Position numbers and translations under genes: made by a program. DNA of 64,000 bases, taken from assembly GCA_963780805.1 (NCBI GenBank), contig CAWADP010000014.1, positions 62,001 to 126,000 of the forward strand. The letters are read 5' to 3'. Below are positions 1 to 9,496 of this stretch, in pieces (within the stretch, counting starts at the first letter, position 1; each line of letters starts with the position of its first letter). This DNA is from JASHVB01 sp963780805. GTDB lineage: Bacteria; Pseudomonadota; Alphaproteobacteria; Acetobacterales; Acetobacteraceae. Below the pieces are notes generated by a model. The model saw only the letters and a program-made list of their open reading frames with translations. It made no database searches and was not told the origin of the DNA.

Positions 1-2223
1 AGGGACCGAAGCGGCCGATCCCGGCTTCGATCGGCTGCTTCGTCTCCGGATGCGAACCAATCGTCCGCGGCAGCGACAGCAGCCCCAGCGCTTGCTCCAG
101 GGTGATCTGGTCACCATCCATGCCGCGTGTCAGCGATGTGCGGCGCGGCTTCTGTTTCTTGTCCTCGCCGTTCTCTCCAAGCTGCACGTACAGCCCGTAG
201 GGGCCGCGGCGGACGGTGATCTCCTCGCCCGTGTCCGGATGCGCGCCCAGCGCACGCATGCCTTCCTTCAGGGTCTCTCCAGCATCGTCACCGGACTCGA
301 TCGCGAGGCGCCGCGTGTACTGGCAGTTCGGATAATTGGAACACCCGATGAAGCTGCCATAGCGCCCCAGCTTCAGCCCGAGCCGCCCGCCACCACACGC
401 GGGACAGGCGCGCGGATCGGACCCGTCCTCCCGCGCCGGAAAGAAATGCGGCCCCAGGTCCTGGTCCAGCGCCGCGATCACGTCGCTGATTTTGAGGTCC
501 TTGGTTTGCTCGACCGCCTTGGAGAACTCGTCCCAGAAGTCGCGCAGCATGGCGCGCCACTCGGCATTGCCCTCGGCGATGTCGTCGAGTTTTTCCTCCA
601 TCGACGCGGTGAAGCCGGTGTCGACGTAATGCTCGAAGAAACTCATCAGGAACGCGGTGACCAGGCGGCCGCGGTCCTCCGGAATGAACCGGCGCTTGTC
701 AAGCCGCACGTATTTGCGGTCCTGCAGCACCGACAGGATCGACGCGTACGTGGAAGGCCGGCCAATCCCCAACTCTTCCAGCTTCTTGACCAGCGACGCT
801 TCGGAGTAACGCGGCGGAGGCTGGGTGAAGTGCTGCAACGCCGCCACGTCGCCACGGCGCAGCGGGTCACGCTCCGCCATCGGTGGCAGCATGCGATTGT
901 CTTCGTCTGCGGTGGGCGCAACGGTGTCTTCGTCGGTGTCCTCGCGATACAGCTTCAGGAAGCCGTCGAACGCGACGATCGAGCCGGTGGCGCGCAGCTT
1001 CAGGCCCTTGCCGTCGATGACCTCCACGGCGACCTGATCCAGTTCGGCCGATTGCATCTGCGACGCGACCGCGCGCTTCCAGATCAATTCGTATAGCCGC
1101 CGCTGGTCCGCCGTCAGGTCGCGCGCAACGGAGTCCGGCGTCCGGGCCACGTCGGTCGGGCGGATCGCCTCGTGCGCCTCCTGGGCGTTCTTCACCTTGG
1201 TCTGGTATTCGCGGGGCGCTCCCGGCAGGTAATCCGGGCCATACTCGGACTTCACGTGGTCGCGGATGGCGAACACCGCTTCCCTCGCCATCTGCACGCC
1301 GTCGGTGCGCATGTAGCTGATCAGGCCGACGGTCTCGCCTTCGATGTCGATGCCCTCATAGAGCTGCTGCGCCGTCCGCATCGTCTGCTGTGCGCCGAAG
1401 CCCAGTTTGCGGCTGGCCTCCTGCTGCAGCGTGGACGTGGTGAACGGCGCCGGCGGATTGCGCTTGACGCGCCGCTTCTCCACCGAGCCGACGGTGAAGG
1501 TGCCGGCCTCGACCGCCGCCTTGGCGGCCTGCGCCAGGGCTTCGTTCGCCAGGTCGAACTGGTCCAGCCGCTTGCCGTCGAGATGCGTCAGGCGAGCGGT
1601 GAACGGGGCGCCGCCGGGGGTGGTGAAGACGGCTTCGACGGTCCAGTACTCGCGAGCCCGAAAAACCTCGATCTCTGCCTCGCGCTCGCAGATCAGCCGC
1701 AGCGCGACCGACTGCACGCGGCCGGCGGACCGGCTGCCAGGCAGCTTACGCCACAGCACCGGGGACAGCGTGAATCCCACCAGGTAGTCCAGCGCGCGGC
1801 GGGCGAGGTACGCCTCGATCAGCGGCAGGTCCAGGTCGCGGGGGGCGGCGATGGCGGCGCGGATGGCGCTGCGGGTGATCTCGTTGAAGCTGATGCGCTG
1901 GACCTTGACGCCCTTCAGCGCCTTGCGGTCGTCCAGCATGGACTTGACGTGCCAGGAAATCGCCTCGCCCTCGCGGTCCGGGTCGGTCGCGAGATACAGG
2001 GTGTGGGCGCCCTTCAGCGCCTTGGCGATGGCGCCGACCTGCTTTTCCCCCGCGCGTCGGACTCCCAGTCCATGGCGAAGTCCTGGTCCGGGCGCACCGA
2101 GCCGTCCTTCGGCGGCAGGTCCCTCACATGGCCCAGGCTGGCCAGCACGGTGTAGCCGCCGCCGAGGTAACGGTTGATGGTCTTGGCCTTGGCGGGCGAT
2201 TCGACGACGACAATGTCGGTCAT
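1..2223 (-). CDS. topA: DNA topoisomerase I, 3' end cut by window edge, apparent frameshift
   Basis: Type IA topoisomerase, relaxing negative supercoils through a transient 5'-phosphotyrosine. The N-terminus opens MTDIVVVESPAKAKTI, the Toprim start. The active-site tyrosine is in SYMRTDG (Tyr codon near 1313-1315). A C-terminal zinc ribbon is visible near 310-415 (CPACGGGRLGLKLG, then FIGCSNYPNCQY), followed by the repeat ETKQPIEAGIGRFGP at the window edge, so only the last part is missing. The Toprim frame runs to about 2047, where one base seems to be missing (the read gives DARGKSR, expected DARGEKQVGAIAKAL); the remaining ~680 codons are open in the next frame. Because the gene is essential, a sequencing or assembly error is likelier than a true mutation. 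The start overlaps the dprA stop by four bases (ATGA), so the two are co-transcribed. Confidence 0.95.
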
Positions 2224-3368
2224 TCTGTTATGCGAGCCTCGTCAGAAAGCAGCGCAACCCTGTTCCCCGGCAGCAGTTCCAGGCGGCCGGCGAGTTCCAG
2301 TTCCAGCAACGCCACCATCACGGCGGCGGGAGAGAACTGGCAGCGCCGTACCACATCGTCAACTGCTGTTGGAGAAGGGCCAAGAAGATCAAGCACTTGC
2401 GACAGGATGTGGGGAAGGTCGAGCGAATCGTCGGGCGGATCGGGGCGCGGTTCGGCCAGTCCGGGCGGCGCCGGCACGTCCGTAGCGAGCAAGCCGGGGT
2501 AGATAGGGTGCTGTGGCAGATTGTCCAGCACGTCCGCCGCGGTTTCGGTCAGGATGGCGCCCTGGCGCAGCAAGTCGTTGGCGCCGCGCGAGCGGGGGTC
2601 GGTGGGGGAGCCAGGGACGGCGAACACCTCGCGGCCGGCTTCCTGGGCGATGCGGGCGGTGATCAGACTGCCCGAGCGCTGCGCTGCCTCCACCACCACC
2701 ACGCCGAGCGCCAGACCGGCGACGATGCGGTTGCGGCGCGGGAAGTGGCGGGCCTGAGGGGCGGTGCCGAGCGGGGCCTCCGACACCACCGCGCCCGTCT
2801 CCGCGATGCGGGCTTGCAGGGCAACGTGCTCTGGGGGGTAGGGCATGTCCAGGCCGCCGGCGACGACGGCGATGGTGCGGCCGGTGGCGAGCGCGCCGTT
2901 ATGCGCCGCGGCATCGATCCCACGCGCGAGGCCGGATACCACCGCGACGCTGCGGGCAAGATCGGCGCCCAGGGTCTCCGCCATGCGCTGGCCGTTGGCG
3001 GAGGCGTTGCGGCCGCCCACCACGGCGACAGAGCGGGCCGACAGCAGCGCAACGTCGCCCTGCACGGCGATGACCGGCGGGGCGTCGTCCAGCATAGCCA
3101 GCAGCGGCGGATAGTCCGGCTGATCCAGCACCAGCAGCCGCGCACCCAGCTTTGCCAGGCGGTCGAGTTCCTGATTGGCCTCAGCGGCCGTCGGGATGGC
3201 GGGGGGCGATTCGCGTCCGCCGGCGCGGGCGAGGCGGGGCAAGGCGGCCAGGGCCGCGGTGACGCTGCCGTAGCGGGTCAGCAGGCGGCGCCAGGCGATG
3301 GGACCGACGCCTTCCGTGCGGGCGAGGCGCCAACAGTCGGCGAGATCGGGGGAATGGCGTTTGCGCAT
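2220..3368 (-). CDS. dprA: DNA-processing protein DprA
   Basis: DprA (Smf) binds incoming single-stranded DNA during transformation and loads RecA. This 382-residue protein has a helix-hairpin-helix/SAM-like N-terminus (about 18-45, GVGPIAWRRLL), the Rossmann-like DprA core with VAVVGGRNAS (about 114-123) and SGLARGIDAAAH (145-156), and a C-terminal winged helix (about 310-375). Full length for the family. It is translationally coupled to topA, the usual alphaproteobacterial order. In many relatives plsY lies immediately upstream, and a plsY scrap is indeed found there (3388-3567). Confidence 0.95.
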   Translation of the reverse strand: MRKRHSPDLADCWRLARTEGVGPIAWRRLLTRYGSVTAALAALPRLARAGGRESPPAIPTAAEANQELDRLAKLGARLLVLDQPDYPPLLAMLDDAPPVIAVQGDVALLSARSVAVVGGRNASANGQRMAETLGADLARSVAVVSGLARGIDAAAHNGALATGRTIAVVAGGLDMPYPPEHVALQARIAETGAVVSEAPLGTAPQARHFPRRNRIVAGLALGVVVVEAAQRSGSLITARIAQEAGREVFAVPGSPTDPRSRGANDLLRQGAILTETAADVLDNLPQHPIYPGLLATDVPAPPGLAEPRPDPPDDSLDLPHILSQVLDLLGPSPTAVDDVVRRCQFSPAAVMVALLELELAGRLELLPGNRVALLSDEARITE

Positions 3369-3387
3369 GGCGGCGGTGTCCTGTCAT

Positions 3388-3567
3388 CGCCACCGGCGGA
3401 TGTGCCGGTGGGCCAGCGCAACGCCTTGCCCCTGCTGTGCCGGGCCCCTGCTGTGGTGGCCGATGCGGGGCTCGGTGCCGGCCAGCAGGCGGCCGATGGC
3501 GTCGTGGCGGGCATACACCAGCACAGCAATCACCAACGCCAGCTTAACGACGCAGGGAATGGCGGCG
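3388..3567 (-). pseudogene. 3' remnant of plsY beside dprA
   Basis: Reading the minus strand gives VVKLALVIAVLVYARHD followed by AIGRLLAGTEPRIGHHS and a drifted tail ending at a TGA near 3388-3390. This matches the C-terminus of the intact PlsY encoded at 9497-10114 (VVELTLAIAVLIYARHH, RRLLAGTEPRIGQHS) with one in-frame 3-base difference. The nucleotide match starts abruptly near 3567 and upstream sequence is unrelated, so the first ~160 codons are gone. The scrap sits just upstream of dprA, the ancestral place of plsY in many alphaproteobacteria, which suggests the functional gene was moved or duplicated and the original copy eroded. Confidence 0.75.
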
Positions 3568-3672
3568 CAGAACGCCGAAAAGCGGCCCAGCGCACATCGC
3601 CAGGTTTGCCCACGACGATGGATCGGTGCTCAGGGGACCGGTGCTCAGGGGAGAGCCTGCGTCCGCCGTGCG

Positions 3673-4500
3673 TCAGGTCCCGGAGGCGATAAGGCTCGCC
3701 AGGAAACGCGCGGCGACAAGCAGCAGGAACAGGCCGAACCCGAATTCCAACTTCCGCTTCGGCAACCGGTGCGCCAGGCGAGCGCCAAGCGGCGCGGCCA
3801 GACTGGCGAGCGGTGCGATCACGACAACCCCGATGACCGAGACGAAGCCGAGGGAGAATGGCGGCAGCAGAGCATGGTGCGGCAGGCCCGCAACAATGTA
3901 ACCGATGGTGCCGGCCAGCGTGATCGGAATACCCAGGCCCGCTGCGGTCGCCACCGCGTTATGGATCGGCTTGCCGTAGAGCGTCAGTACCATCGCCACC
4001 AACGATCCGCCCGCGACGCCCATCAAAGAGGAAGCCAGCCCAATGGCAAAGCCATACGCCGTCATTGCCGCCGCCCCGGGGAGTTCGCGTCCCAGGGACC
4101 AACGGTCGCCGCCCGCGATAAGCTTTATTGCGATCAGGCCGACTATCAGTACGAACGCCGCCTTGAACAGGCCGGGCGGCGCGACTGCCGCGAGGGCCGA
4201 GCCGACACCCACGCCCAGCATCGACGGCAGCGTCCAACGCCTCAGCACATCGGGGAGCACAAATCCGCGCTGCTTGTGCACCCGATAAGAGCGTACCGAA
4301 GTCGGCACGATGATGGCCATCGAGGTGCCGATGCAGAGCTGCATGCGCACCGCCTCGGGCACTTCGAGCAAGCGGAACACCTCGAATAGTACCGGGACGA
4401 TGATGCCGCCGCCACCTACGCCAAACAATCCGGCGAGGGTGCCGGCCGCTACGCCGGCGGCCATGACGCTGACCACCAGCCAGGGAAGCTCGGCCATCAT
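3673..4500 (-). CDS. TSUP (TauE/SafE) family permease
   Basis: A 275-residue, very hydrophobic protein with about eight predicted membrane segments in two similar halves, typical of the TauE/SafE (TSUP) family that exports or imports sulfite, sulfonates or other organosulfur anions. The first half has LAGLFGVGGGGIIVPVL and the second SSLMGVAGGSLVAMVLTL, the paired glycine-rich repeats of the family. Length is normal. No sulfur-metabolism genes are next to it, so the substrate is unknown. It lies between the plsY remnant and a repeat-rich intergenic stretch and seems to be a single-gene unit. Confidence 0.85.
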   Translation of the reverse strand: MMAELPWLVVSVMAAGVAAGTLAGLFGVGGGGIIVPVLFEVFRLLEVPEAVRMQLCIGTSMAIIVPTSVRSYRVHKQRGFVLPDVLRRWTLPSMLGVGVGSALAAVAPPGLFKAAFVLIVGLIAIKLIAGGDRWSLGRELPGAAAMTAYGFAIGLASSLMGVAGGSLVAMVLTLYGKPIHNAVATAAGLGIPITLAGTIGYIVAGLPHHALLPPFSLGFVSVIGVVVIAPLASLAAPLGARLAHRLPKRKLEFGFGLFLLLVAARFLASLIASGT

Positions 4501-4552
4501 GCCTTGTCCGTCAGCCTTCCGTTTGCATCGCGAGGAGTATCACCGCCCTCAC

Positions 4553-4830
4553 TGTCATTGCGAGACGTCACCGCCCGCACTGTCATTGCGAGGAGCGAAG
4601 CGACGGGCCTGACGGTAAATCTCCCGCCGGTCATTCGCATTCGCAACGAGCGGAGAATGCTTCCTGTATCACCACATCCGACGACGGTTGATTGCGTCAA
4701 GGGTGGTCTTCCGTCGTCGATCCGGAACGGGAACGGCGAAAATCGATTTACTGTCAGGCCCGACGAAGCAATCTCCCGCGTGATGAATCGTGGGATACCC
4801 AGGCTGGGGATTGTTTCGTCGCTTCGCTCC
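4553..4830. repeat. Dispersed GTCATTGCGAG palindromic repeats
   Basis: The 407-base gap 4501-4907 has no gene. It holds two copies of a repeat beginning TGTCATTGCGAG (4553 and 4581, the second continuing AGGAGCGAAGCGACG), an internal piece GACGAAGCAATCTCCCG (about 4764-4780), and a reverse-complement copy ending TTTCGTCGCTTCGCTCCC (about 4813-4830). The same family recurs at 29753-29836, 60390-60457 and 61440-61470. Such palindromic units are common extragenic repeats in alphaproteobacteria; here several are stacked and partly decayed. Confidence 0.7.
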
Positions 4831-4850
4831 CAACAAGAAATCAAGAAATT

Positions 4851-4888
4851 AAGAACACCCCCGCCCCTGCAGGGAAGGGGTGTTCTTT
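4851..4888 (-). terminator. Rho-independent terminator after the isocitrate-lyase-like gene
   Basis: AAGAACACCCC (4851-4861) and GGGGTGTTCTT form a perfect 11-bp stem around a GC-rich loop. On the minus strand the stem is followed by a T-rich tract (TTAATTTCTT). It lies 20-57 bases after the stop of the minus-strand gene 4908-5741, the right place and polarity to end that transcript. Confidence 0.75.
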
Positions 4889-4907
4889 CCCACTCCGATT
4901 CGCCGTT

Positions 4908-5741
4908 TCATTCAGGGCGCGGAGCCGCGAACATCGTCCCAAGTTCCGTGCTGCCCATCATGTCGTGCATCCACGCGAAGGAGCCGTGCTCCTGCATGTC
5001 ATGCGCCGCCTTGACGAACGTGGCCAGCACGAGGCGGGACAGTGCACCGCCGACGCTGATCCGTTTGGCTCCGGCCTCCGCCAGCTGCGCCAGCGTGATC
5101 CCGGGGTCGAGCCAACCCGTTACGACATTGACGGGCCGCTTCACCGCAGCGACGACCTGGCGAACCTCACTCAGGTTGCGCGGTCCTGGCGCATACAGCA
5201 CATCCGCGCCCGCTGCTTCGTAAGCCTGCAAGCGGCGGATGGTGTCGGCCATGTCGGTGCGTCCGTGAATGAGGTTTTCCGCGCGCGCCGTGAGCAGGAA
5301 AGGGACCGGCAGCGAATGTGCGACCTGCACCGCGGCGCGGACGCGGGCGACGGCAAGGTCGAAATCGTAGATCGGGTCGTTTCGGTCGCCGCTGAAGTCC
5401 TCGATCGAGCCGCCAACCGCGCCGGCCTCGGCGGCAATCCGGATCGTGTCCGCCGCCGCGTCCGGCTCATGCGCAAAGCAATTCTCCAGATCCGCATTGA
5501 CGGGAAGGTCCGTCGCCTCGGCGATTACCCGACAATTCGCGATCACCTCGTCTCGGGTCACGTGGCTGTCGGCGCGGCCGAGCATATTGGCGAGCCCCAG
5601 GCTGGTCGTGGCAAGTGCCTCGAATCCCGCCGCGGCCAGCAGCCTGGCCGTACCGGCCTCCCACGGATTGGGGATGATGAACCCTCCCGGCCGCTCATGC
5701 AGCGCGCGGAACGCCGCAGCCTTCTGGCTTTGTGTGCGCAT
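4908..5741 (-). CDS. Isocitrate lyase/PEP mutase superfamily protein
   Basis: A 277-residue TIM-barrel protein of the isocitrate lyase/phosphoenolpyruvate mutase superfamily, whose members cleave or form C-C or P-C bonds next to a carboxylate (2-methylisocitrate lyase, oxaloacetate decarboxylase, carboxyvinyl-phosphonate mutase). Visible motifs are GGFIIPNPWEAGTARLL near the N-terminus, PVNADLENCFA (metal site) and GGSIEDFSGD. It lacks the KKCGH-type catalytic loop of true isocitrate lyase, so a decarboxylase or uncharacterised role is likelier. The ATG at 5741 is chosen because AGGAGG precedes it; an upstream in-frame ATG at 5819 has no such site. It is divergent from a truncated LysR gene. 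Confidence 0.85.
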   Translation of the reverse strand: MRTQSQKAAAFRALHERPGGFIIPNPWEAGTARLLAAAGFEALATTSLGLANMLGRADSHVTRDEVIANCRVIAEATDLPVNADLENCFAHEPDAAADTIRIAAEAGAVGGSIEDFSGDRNDPIYDFDLAVARVRAAVQVAHSLPVPFLLTARAENLIHGRTDMADTIRRLQAYEAAGADVLYAPGPRNLSEVRQVVAAVKRPVNVVTGWLDPGITLAQLAEAGAKRISVGGALSRLVLATFVKAAHDMQEHGSFAWMHDMMGSTELGTMFAAPRPE

Positions 5742-5807
5742 GTGCCTCGTTCCTCCTCGAGTGGAAATCGGACCTTGAACCTCAGAATGGCCTCGGGCCT
5801 TGTCCAA

Positions 5808-5818
5808 TGCATAATGCA
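5808..5818. promoter_or_regulatory. Possible LysR-type operator
   Basis: The 11-base near-palindrome TGCATAATGCA sits between the divergent starts at 5741 (minus) and 5846 (plus). T-N11-A-like inverted repeats in such a space are typical binding sites of LysR-type regulators. The cognate regulator gene appears truncated, so the site may be an orphan. Confidence 0.35.
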
Positions 5819-5845
5819 AGCGAAGGGCATCGGGAAAACTGATTG

Positions 5846-6112
5846 ATGGATATCGATGGGATCGAGACCTTCCTCGCCATTCCCCGGCTTGGCAGTTTCA
5901 CCGGCGCTGCCCGGCGGCTCCATCGTTCGCAGCCGGCGATCAGCCGTCGCCTCGACATCGTAGAGCATGCGCCTGGCGCACCTCTGTTCGAGCGCCTGCG
6001 CGCCGGGGATGCGCACCATGATACCAATTGCCGCGATTCACCGCCGCAACGGTTACCTCACCGCCGCCGCCAGGCATTGCGGACGATGCTGACGCGCGGA
6101 GCGTCAGGCTGA
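5846..6112 (+). pseudogene. Truncated LysR-family regulator
   Basis: The first ~50 residues (MDIDGIETFLAIPRLGSF, GAARRLHRSQPAISRRLD, then LFERLRAG) are the winged-helix DNA-binding domain of LysR-type regulators. After about 6000 the family sequence stops and the frame runs through low-similarity codons to a stop at 6110-6112; no effector-binding domain follows before the Dyp peroxidase gene. A normal LysR protein is about 300 residues. Divergent placement from the isocitrate-lyase-like gene suggests it once regulated that gene. I call it a remnant, but a short free DNA-binding domain could still bind. Confidence 0.75.
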
Positions 6113-6225
6113 CGCGGGGAGCGCCGGGGCCAAAGCCGGCGTGATTGGGTCGACGTGCTCCAGGCCAAACGCGACGAGGGCAGCCGCCGGCCCGGTCGGC
6201 GCCGGGTGCGGGACGTCGGCGTCGC

Positions 6226-7698
6226 TCATGGCAGGCTTGCCAGATAGTCCAGGGCCGGCAGGCTGGGGAGGAAGAAGTACTCGCCGCCGACAAGCTGAAT
6301 GTAGGTCTCGACCTCGGCCCGGCGCCGCAGCGGCGTAGCGGGAATAGTGAACGGACCCCGGGGCCCGACGATCGGATCGGTTTCGTCGTACAGCACGGCG
6401 AAGGTCTGGTTCAATATCCAGTTCTGCTGAACGAACTCGAACTGGCGCTCGAGGTCGGTGTTGAGGGCCATGAACAGCAGGCCGCGGTCCTGCCCGTCAG
6501 CTACCCTCGGATTGGCAATCGACCCGCCGAACTTGCGCCCGCGCCGCAGAATGCGGTGATTGTTGGCCGCCTGAAGCATGGGCTGGGCGGACTCAGGCCA
6601 GGGCGCCAATCCATCACGCGGGTTGGCACGGCGGATGTGCGAGCCGATTGGGCAGCCGAAGCCATGCGAGTCCCGCGCCAGGTAGCCGAAACTGTTGGAC
6701 GGCTGCCCATCCTGTGGCGGCAGGGGCGCGCCGGGTGAGAGCGGATCGCCGTTGAGCGTGCGGCCCACTGCTCGCTGTGCCAGGCCGGTGGCGTCGATTG
6801 CCGGATCGCCCAGCGCCTTGGCAGCGGCGTCCATCGAGGTCCAGAACAGGGCAACATCCTGGCGCAGCTCCCGGATGACCAGATAGCTGCCATTGAGGCC
6901 GAGATCGCCGAAGCCCTCGGGAGCATTGTCATCCGGCAGGGTGCACACCTGCCCCGGTGCGAGCTTGACCAAGGGACCGGGCGCAAGTTCGCCATGGGCG
7001 TCGATATGGCCGAACAGGATGTCGCCCGCGTGGATCCCATGCCAGGGATCCCGGGCCAGGGGCGTCCCGTCAGGGGCCTGGATTTCCGGACCGAAGGGAA
7101 CCGGCTGGGAGATGCCATCGGCGAAGCCGAAATGCTCGCGCGCGACGCCATTGATGAAGCGTAGTGACAGGTCGATCTCGCGGGGCACCGCGACGTGGTG
7201 GGCGTCCAGCGCCGTCAGGGCCGCGGCACGCAAAGTGGCGATTTGGGCCGCGTCCTCGGCGTAGAGCAACAGCGCCGCATGAACCGTGGTGGGTGCCGCT
7301 CCGCCGCTCCATAGCGGGCCGCCCGGGATCACCAGCAAATCCTCGTCGCCCAGACGGCGTCGGCGGTCCTCCTGTAGCATCCCCTCGGTGAATGGGTCGG
7401 AGAAGGTGGCCAGGGCGGCTTGGTCCAGACCCATGGCGGCCAGGCCGGGGCAGGTGAACGCGATGGCGGCGCATGGGCTGGTCTTGCCGGTCGCATCGGT
7501 GATCGCGACCGCCGCAAGCAGCGTCTTCAGCCAGGCGCCCCCGGCTCTGATGGGCAGTGTCAGGAACAAGGCCAGGCCCGCCTCGAGGTGCGAGAACGGG
7601 CTGACGATCAAGCCCTGGGTCTGGACCGCGCAGGCCGGGGTCAGCCGCCAGCTCAAGGGCGGCGTGGATCCTTCGACGGCTAAAGGTCGAGCAACCAT
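6226..7698 (-). CDS. Dyp-type haem peroxidase
   Basis: A 490-residue dye-decolourising peroxidase. The family signature GFADG (about 191-195, with the catalytic Asp) is followed by ISQP, and the proximal haem ligand His lies in GSHIRRANPRD (about His354). A C-terminal block (LFMALNTDLERQFEFVQQNW) also fits. No Tat or Sec signal is seen, and the length agrees with the longer class C/D types. The ATG at 7698 overlaps the end of the upstream membrane-protein gene by 19 bases, so the two are translated as one operon. Dyp enzymes oxidise dyes, phenolics or Mn with H2O2; the physiological substrate here is unknown. Confidence 0.9.
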   Translation of the reverse strand: MVARPLAVEGSTPPLSWRLTPACAVQTQGLIVSPFSHLEAGLALFLTLPIRAGGAWLKTLLAAVAITDATGKTSPCAAIAFTCPGLAAMGLDQAALATFSDPFTEGMLQEDRRRRLGDEDLLVIPGGPLWSGGAAPTTVHAALLLYAEDAAQIATLRAAALTALDAHHVAVPREIDLSLRFINGVAREHFGFADGISQPVPFGPEIQAPDGTPLARDPWHGIHAGDILFGHIDAHGELAPGPLVKLAPGQVCTLPDDNAPEGFGDLGLNGSYLVIRELRQDVALFWTSMDAAAKALGDPAIDATGLAQRAVGRTLNGDPLSPGAPLPPQDGQPSNSFGYLARDSHGFGCPIGSHIRRANPRDGLAPWPESAQPMLQAANNHRILRRGRKFGGSIANPRVADGQDRGLLFMALNTDLERQFEFVQQNWILNQTFAVLYDETDPIVGPRGPFTIPATPLRRRAEVETYIQLVGGEYFFLPSLPALDYLASLP

Positions 7699-9269
7699 GT
7701 CGCGGCCTCCTGCGGGGTGAGCGTGGCCTTGCGCAGTCCTTCCGCCAGGCGGGCCTGGCGCTCGATCTGATTGACGGTCAGGTCCTTGTAGGCGCTGAAC
7801 CAAAATTGGCTCTCGGTCATTGAATGCCGCGCCCAGGCCTTGAACTGTCGCCCGTGCGTCGCGCCGTCGTTGATCAGGAACCGGGTTTCCGGGAAGCCTA
7901 CGCCGTTTGTCCAGGCCAAGGTAAGACCGACATGCGCCTTCTCGATGAAGTCGTCGAGGTAACTTTCCCAGCTCCCATCATAGTTCGAATGGAACATCAA
8001 GCGGCCGCCGTTGCTGATGATGCCCCAATGGGCGAAGTGGATGGTGCGCATGTTGCCCAGGTAGCCACTACGGGATGCTGGCATCGCCCGCAGCAAATAG
8101 CCCAGGCCGCGCAGGCCCGCCCGGATCAGCACCGCGCGCAGGATGCCAGGCTTGATGTGCACGATGCTGATCATGTGGTTCTGCACCGTCTGGTCCTCGG
8201 CGGTGGCGATGCGGCGCTGGACCGCCGGGTCCATCGGGGGCGCGTCCTGCGACGGGTCGGCCCGTTCCAGAAGCCGCAGCCAGACAAGCAGGCCGAGCAC
8301 CACCGAGACGGCGCCCAGCACGACGACCAGGATCCAGAACCATTTGGGATGCAGGCACGCCATGGGATCGCCAAGAAGGGCGAAGGCACCGAACGCTGCG
8401 GCGTGGCGACCCACGAACGGGTTGTGGATATCAGCCGCCAGCACCAGGACGGCAAGCACGCCGGTCAGCCAGCTCAGGCTCGAACAGCGCGCCTCCACAG
8501 TGTTCAGTTCCGCAAGACGCAGGCCGAAATAGATCGCAGCCAGGGCCAGCAGAAGCGGCAGCAATACCGTCTTGAACACCAGAGCCAGCCCGATTGCCGG
8601 CAGGCACAGCGCAACGACCGCAAGCACGACAAAACCGACCAACCGGCCCCAGTCGGCCAGCAACTCCCGTGTTCCGATGCGTGCGGGCGAGGTCTGGTTC
8701 AGCCACGCAAATTGCTTCAGCAGGTCCCTACGCAGCCTGGAGTGGATTGCGGCTGGCGCCATCGCACGCAGGGCCGGATCGCCAGCCAGGGATCGTGCGG
8801 CAAGGAACAGCGCCGCTTCATTGTCGATCCGCGCCCGGTCCAGGCCGCGATTGCCCTGGTGGAAGATCGCCGGCGGCACCGTGCAGGCCTCCAGCAACGG
8901 CCCAACAGGCGCACGCGAACCATCAGCCGTCACTGCCGCGAACAGGTCCGCAGCCCCACTTTGTGGGGGCTTGCAGCAACGGAACATGTCGCGCAACTGC
9001 TCTCCGAGCGCGGCCTCGATCTGTGCCCAGAACGGACGGGGTGGCCCGTCGAAATTCGCCTCCAACACGAAGGCCGGATCGTAGGCATCGTCGGGGCTGA
9101 CCGTGAGGGACATGAAATGCAGGGCCGGAACAGCCTGACGCAGGCGGCTATACTTCGGGGTGCTGGCCTCTTCGGCGTCGCGTAGGCGCACGACATGCTC
9201 GCGCAGAAGCTGCGCGCTTGGCGGCTGGACTTCGATAACAACGCTCAGCACTGTCTGAGTCACAACCAT
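7680..9269 (-). CDS. Membrane protein coupled to Dyp peroxidase, duplicated N- and C-terminal units
   Basis: A 529-residue protein of no family I can name. N-terminal soluble part: PALHFMSLTVSPDDAYD then FVLEANFDGPPRPFWAQIE. Middle (about 205-345): about four hydrophobic segments. C-terminal soluble part: MRTIHFAHWGIISNGGRLMF then HSNYDGSWESYLDDFIEK. The two soluble parts share an xHFxxx...L-F-x-[AS]-N-[FY]-DG-x-W/P pattern, suggesting a duplicated ferredoxin-like unit on both sides of a membrane domain. ATG 9269 is chosen because GGGGAGG lies just before it. It overlaps the Dyp peroxidase start by 19 bases, which argues for a joint function, perhaps delivering substrate or tethering the peroxidase at the membrane. 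Confidence 0.6.
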   Translation of the reverse strand: MVVTQTVLSVVIEVQPPSAQLLREHVVRLRDAEEASTPKYSRLRQAVPALHFMSLTVSPDDAYDPAFVLEANFDGPPRPFWAQIEAALGEQLRDMFRCCKPPQSGAADLFAAVTADGSRAPVGPLLEACTVPPAIFHQGNRGLDRARIDNEAALFLAARSLAGDPALRAMAPAAIHSRLRRDLLKQFAWLNQTSPARIGTRELLADWGRLVGFVVLAVVALCLPAIGLALVFKTVLLPLLLALAAIYFGLRLAELNTVEARCSSLSWLTGVLAVLVLAADIHNPFVGRHAAAFGAFALLGDPMACLHPKWFWILVVVLGAVSVVLGLLVWLRLLERADPSQDAPPMDPAVQRRIATAEDQTVQNHMISIVHIKPGILRAVLIRAGLRGLGYLLRAMPASRSGYLGNMRTIHFAHWGIISNGGRLMFHSNYDGSWESYLDDFIEKAHVGLTLAWTNGVGFPETRFLINDGATHGRQFKAWARHSMTESQFWFSAYKDLTVNQIERQARLAEGLRKATLTPQEAATWLLDL

Positions 9270-9496
9270 TGCCCTCCCCAAATGACCTGTGCGCCACGAT
9301 CAGGGTACTTGCAATAGGGGAAACGTCACCTGGCTGAGCGCACTTCAAACGGTGCAAAGGTCCGCAATCGGCCAAACCCGGCCTTGAGCCGAATGACCGG
9401 TATCCGGGCCGGTCACCCACGGCTTTGCGCTTGTAGCGCGGCACAGACGTGGGCGCCCGGGCCAACCTGCGTGCAGGGGTATTGTATGCGCCAGCG

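Noticed and set aside
50..3692. Long plus-strand open frames opposite topA and dprA
   Set aside because: They are GC-skewed antisense frames of well-conserved minus-strand genes and show no protein features. The same holds for most long antisense frames elsewhere in the window.
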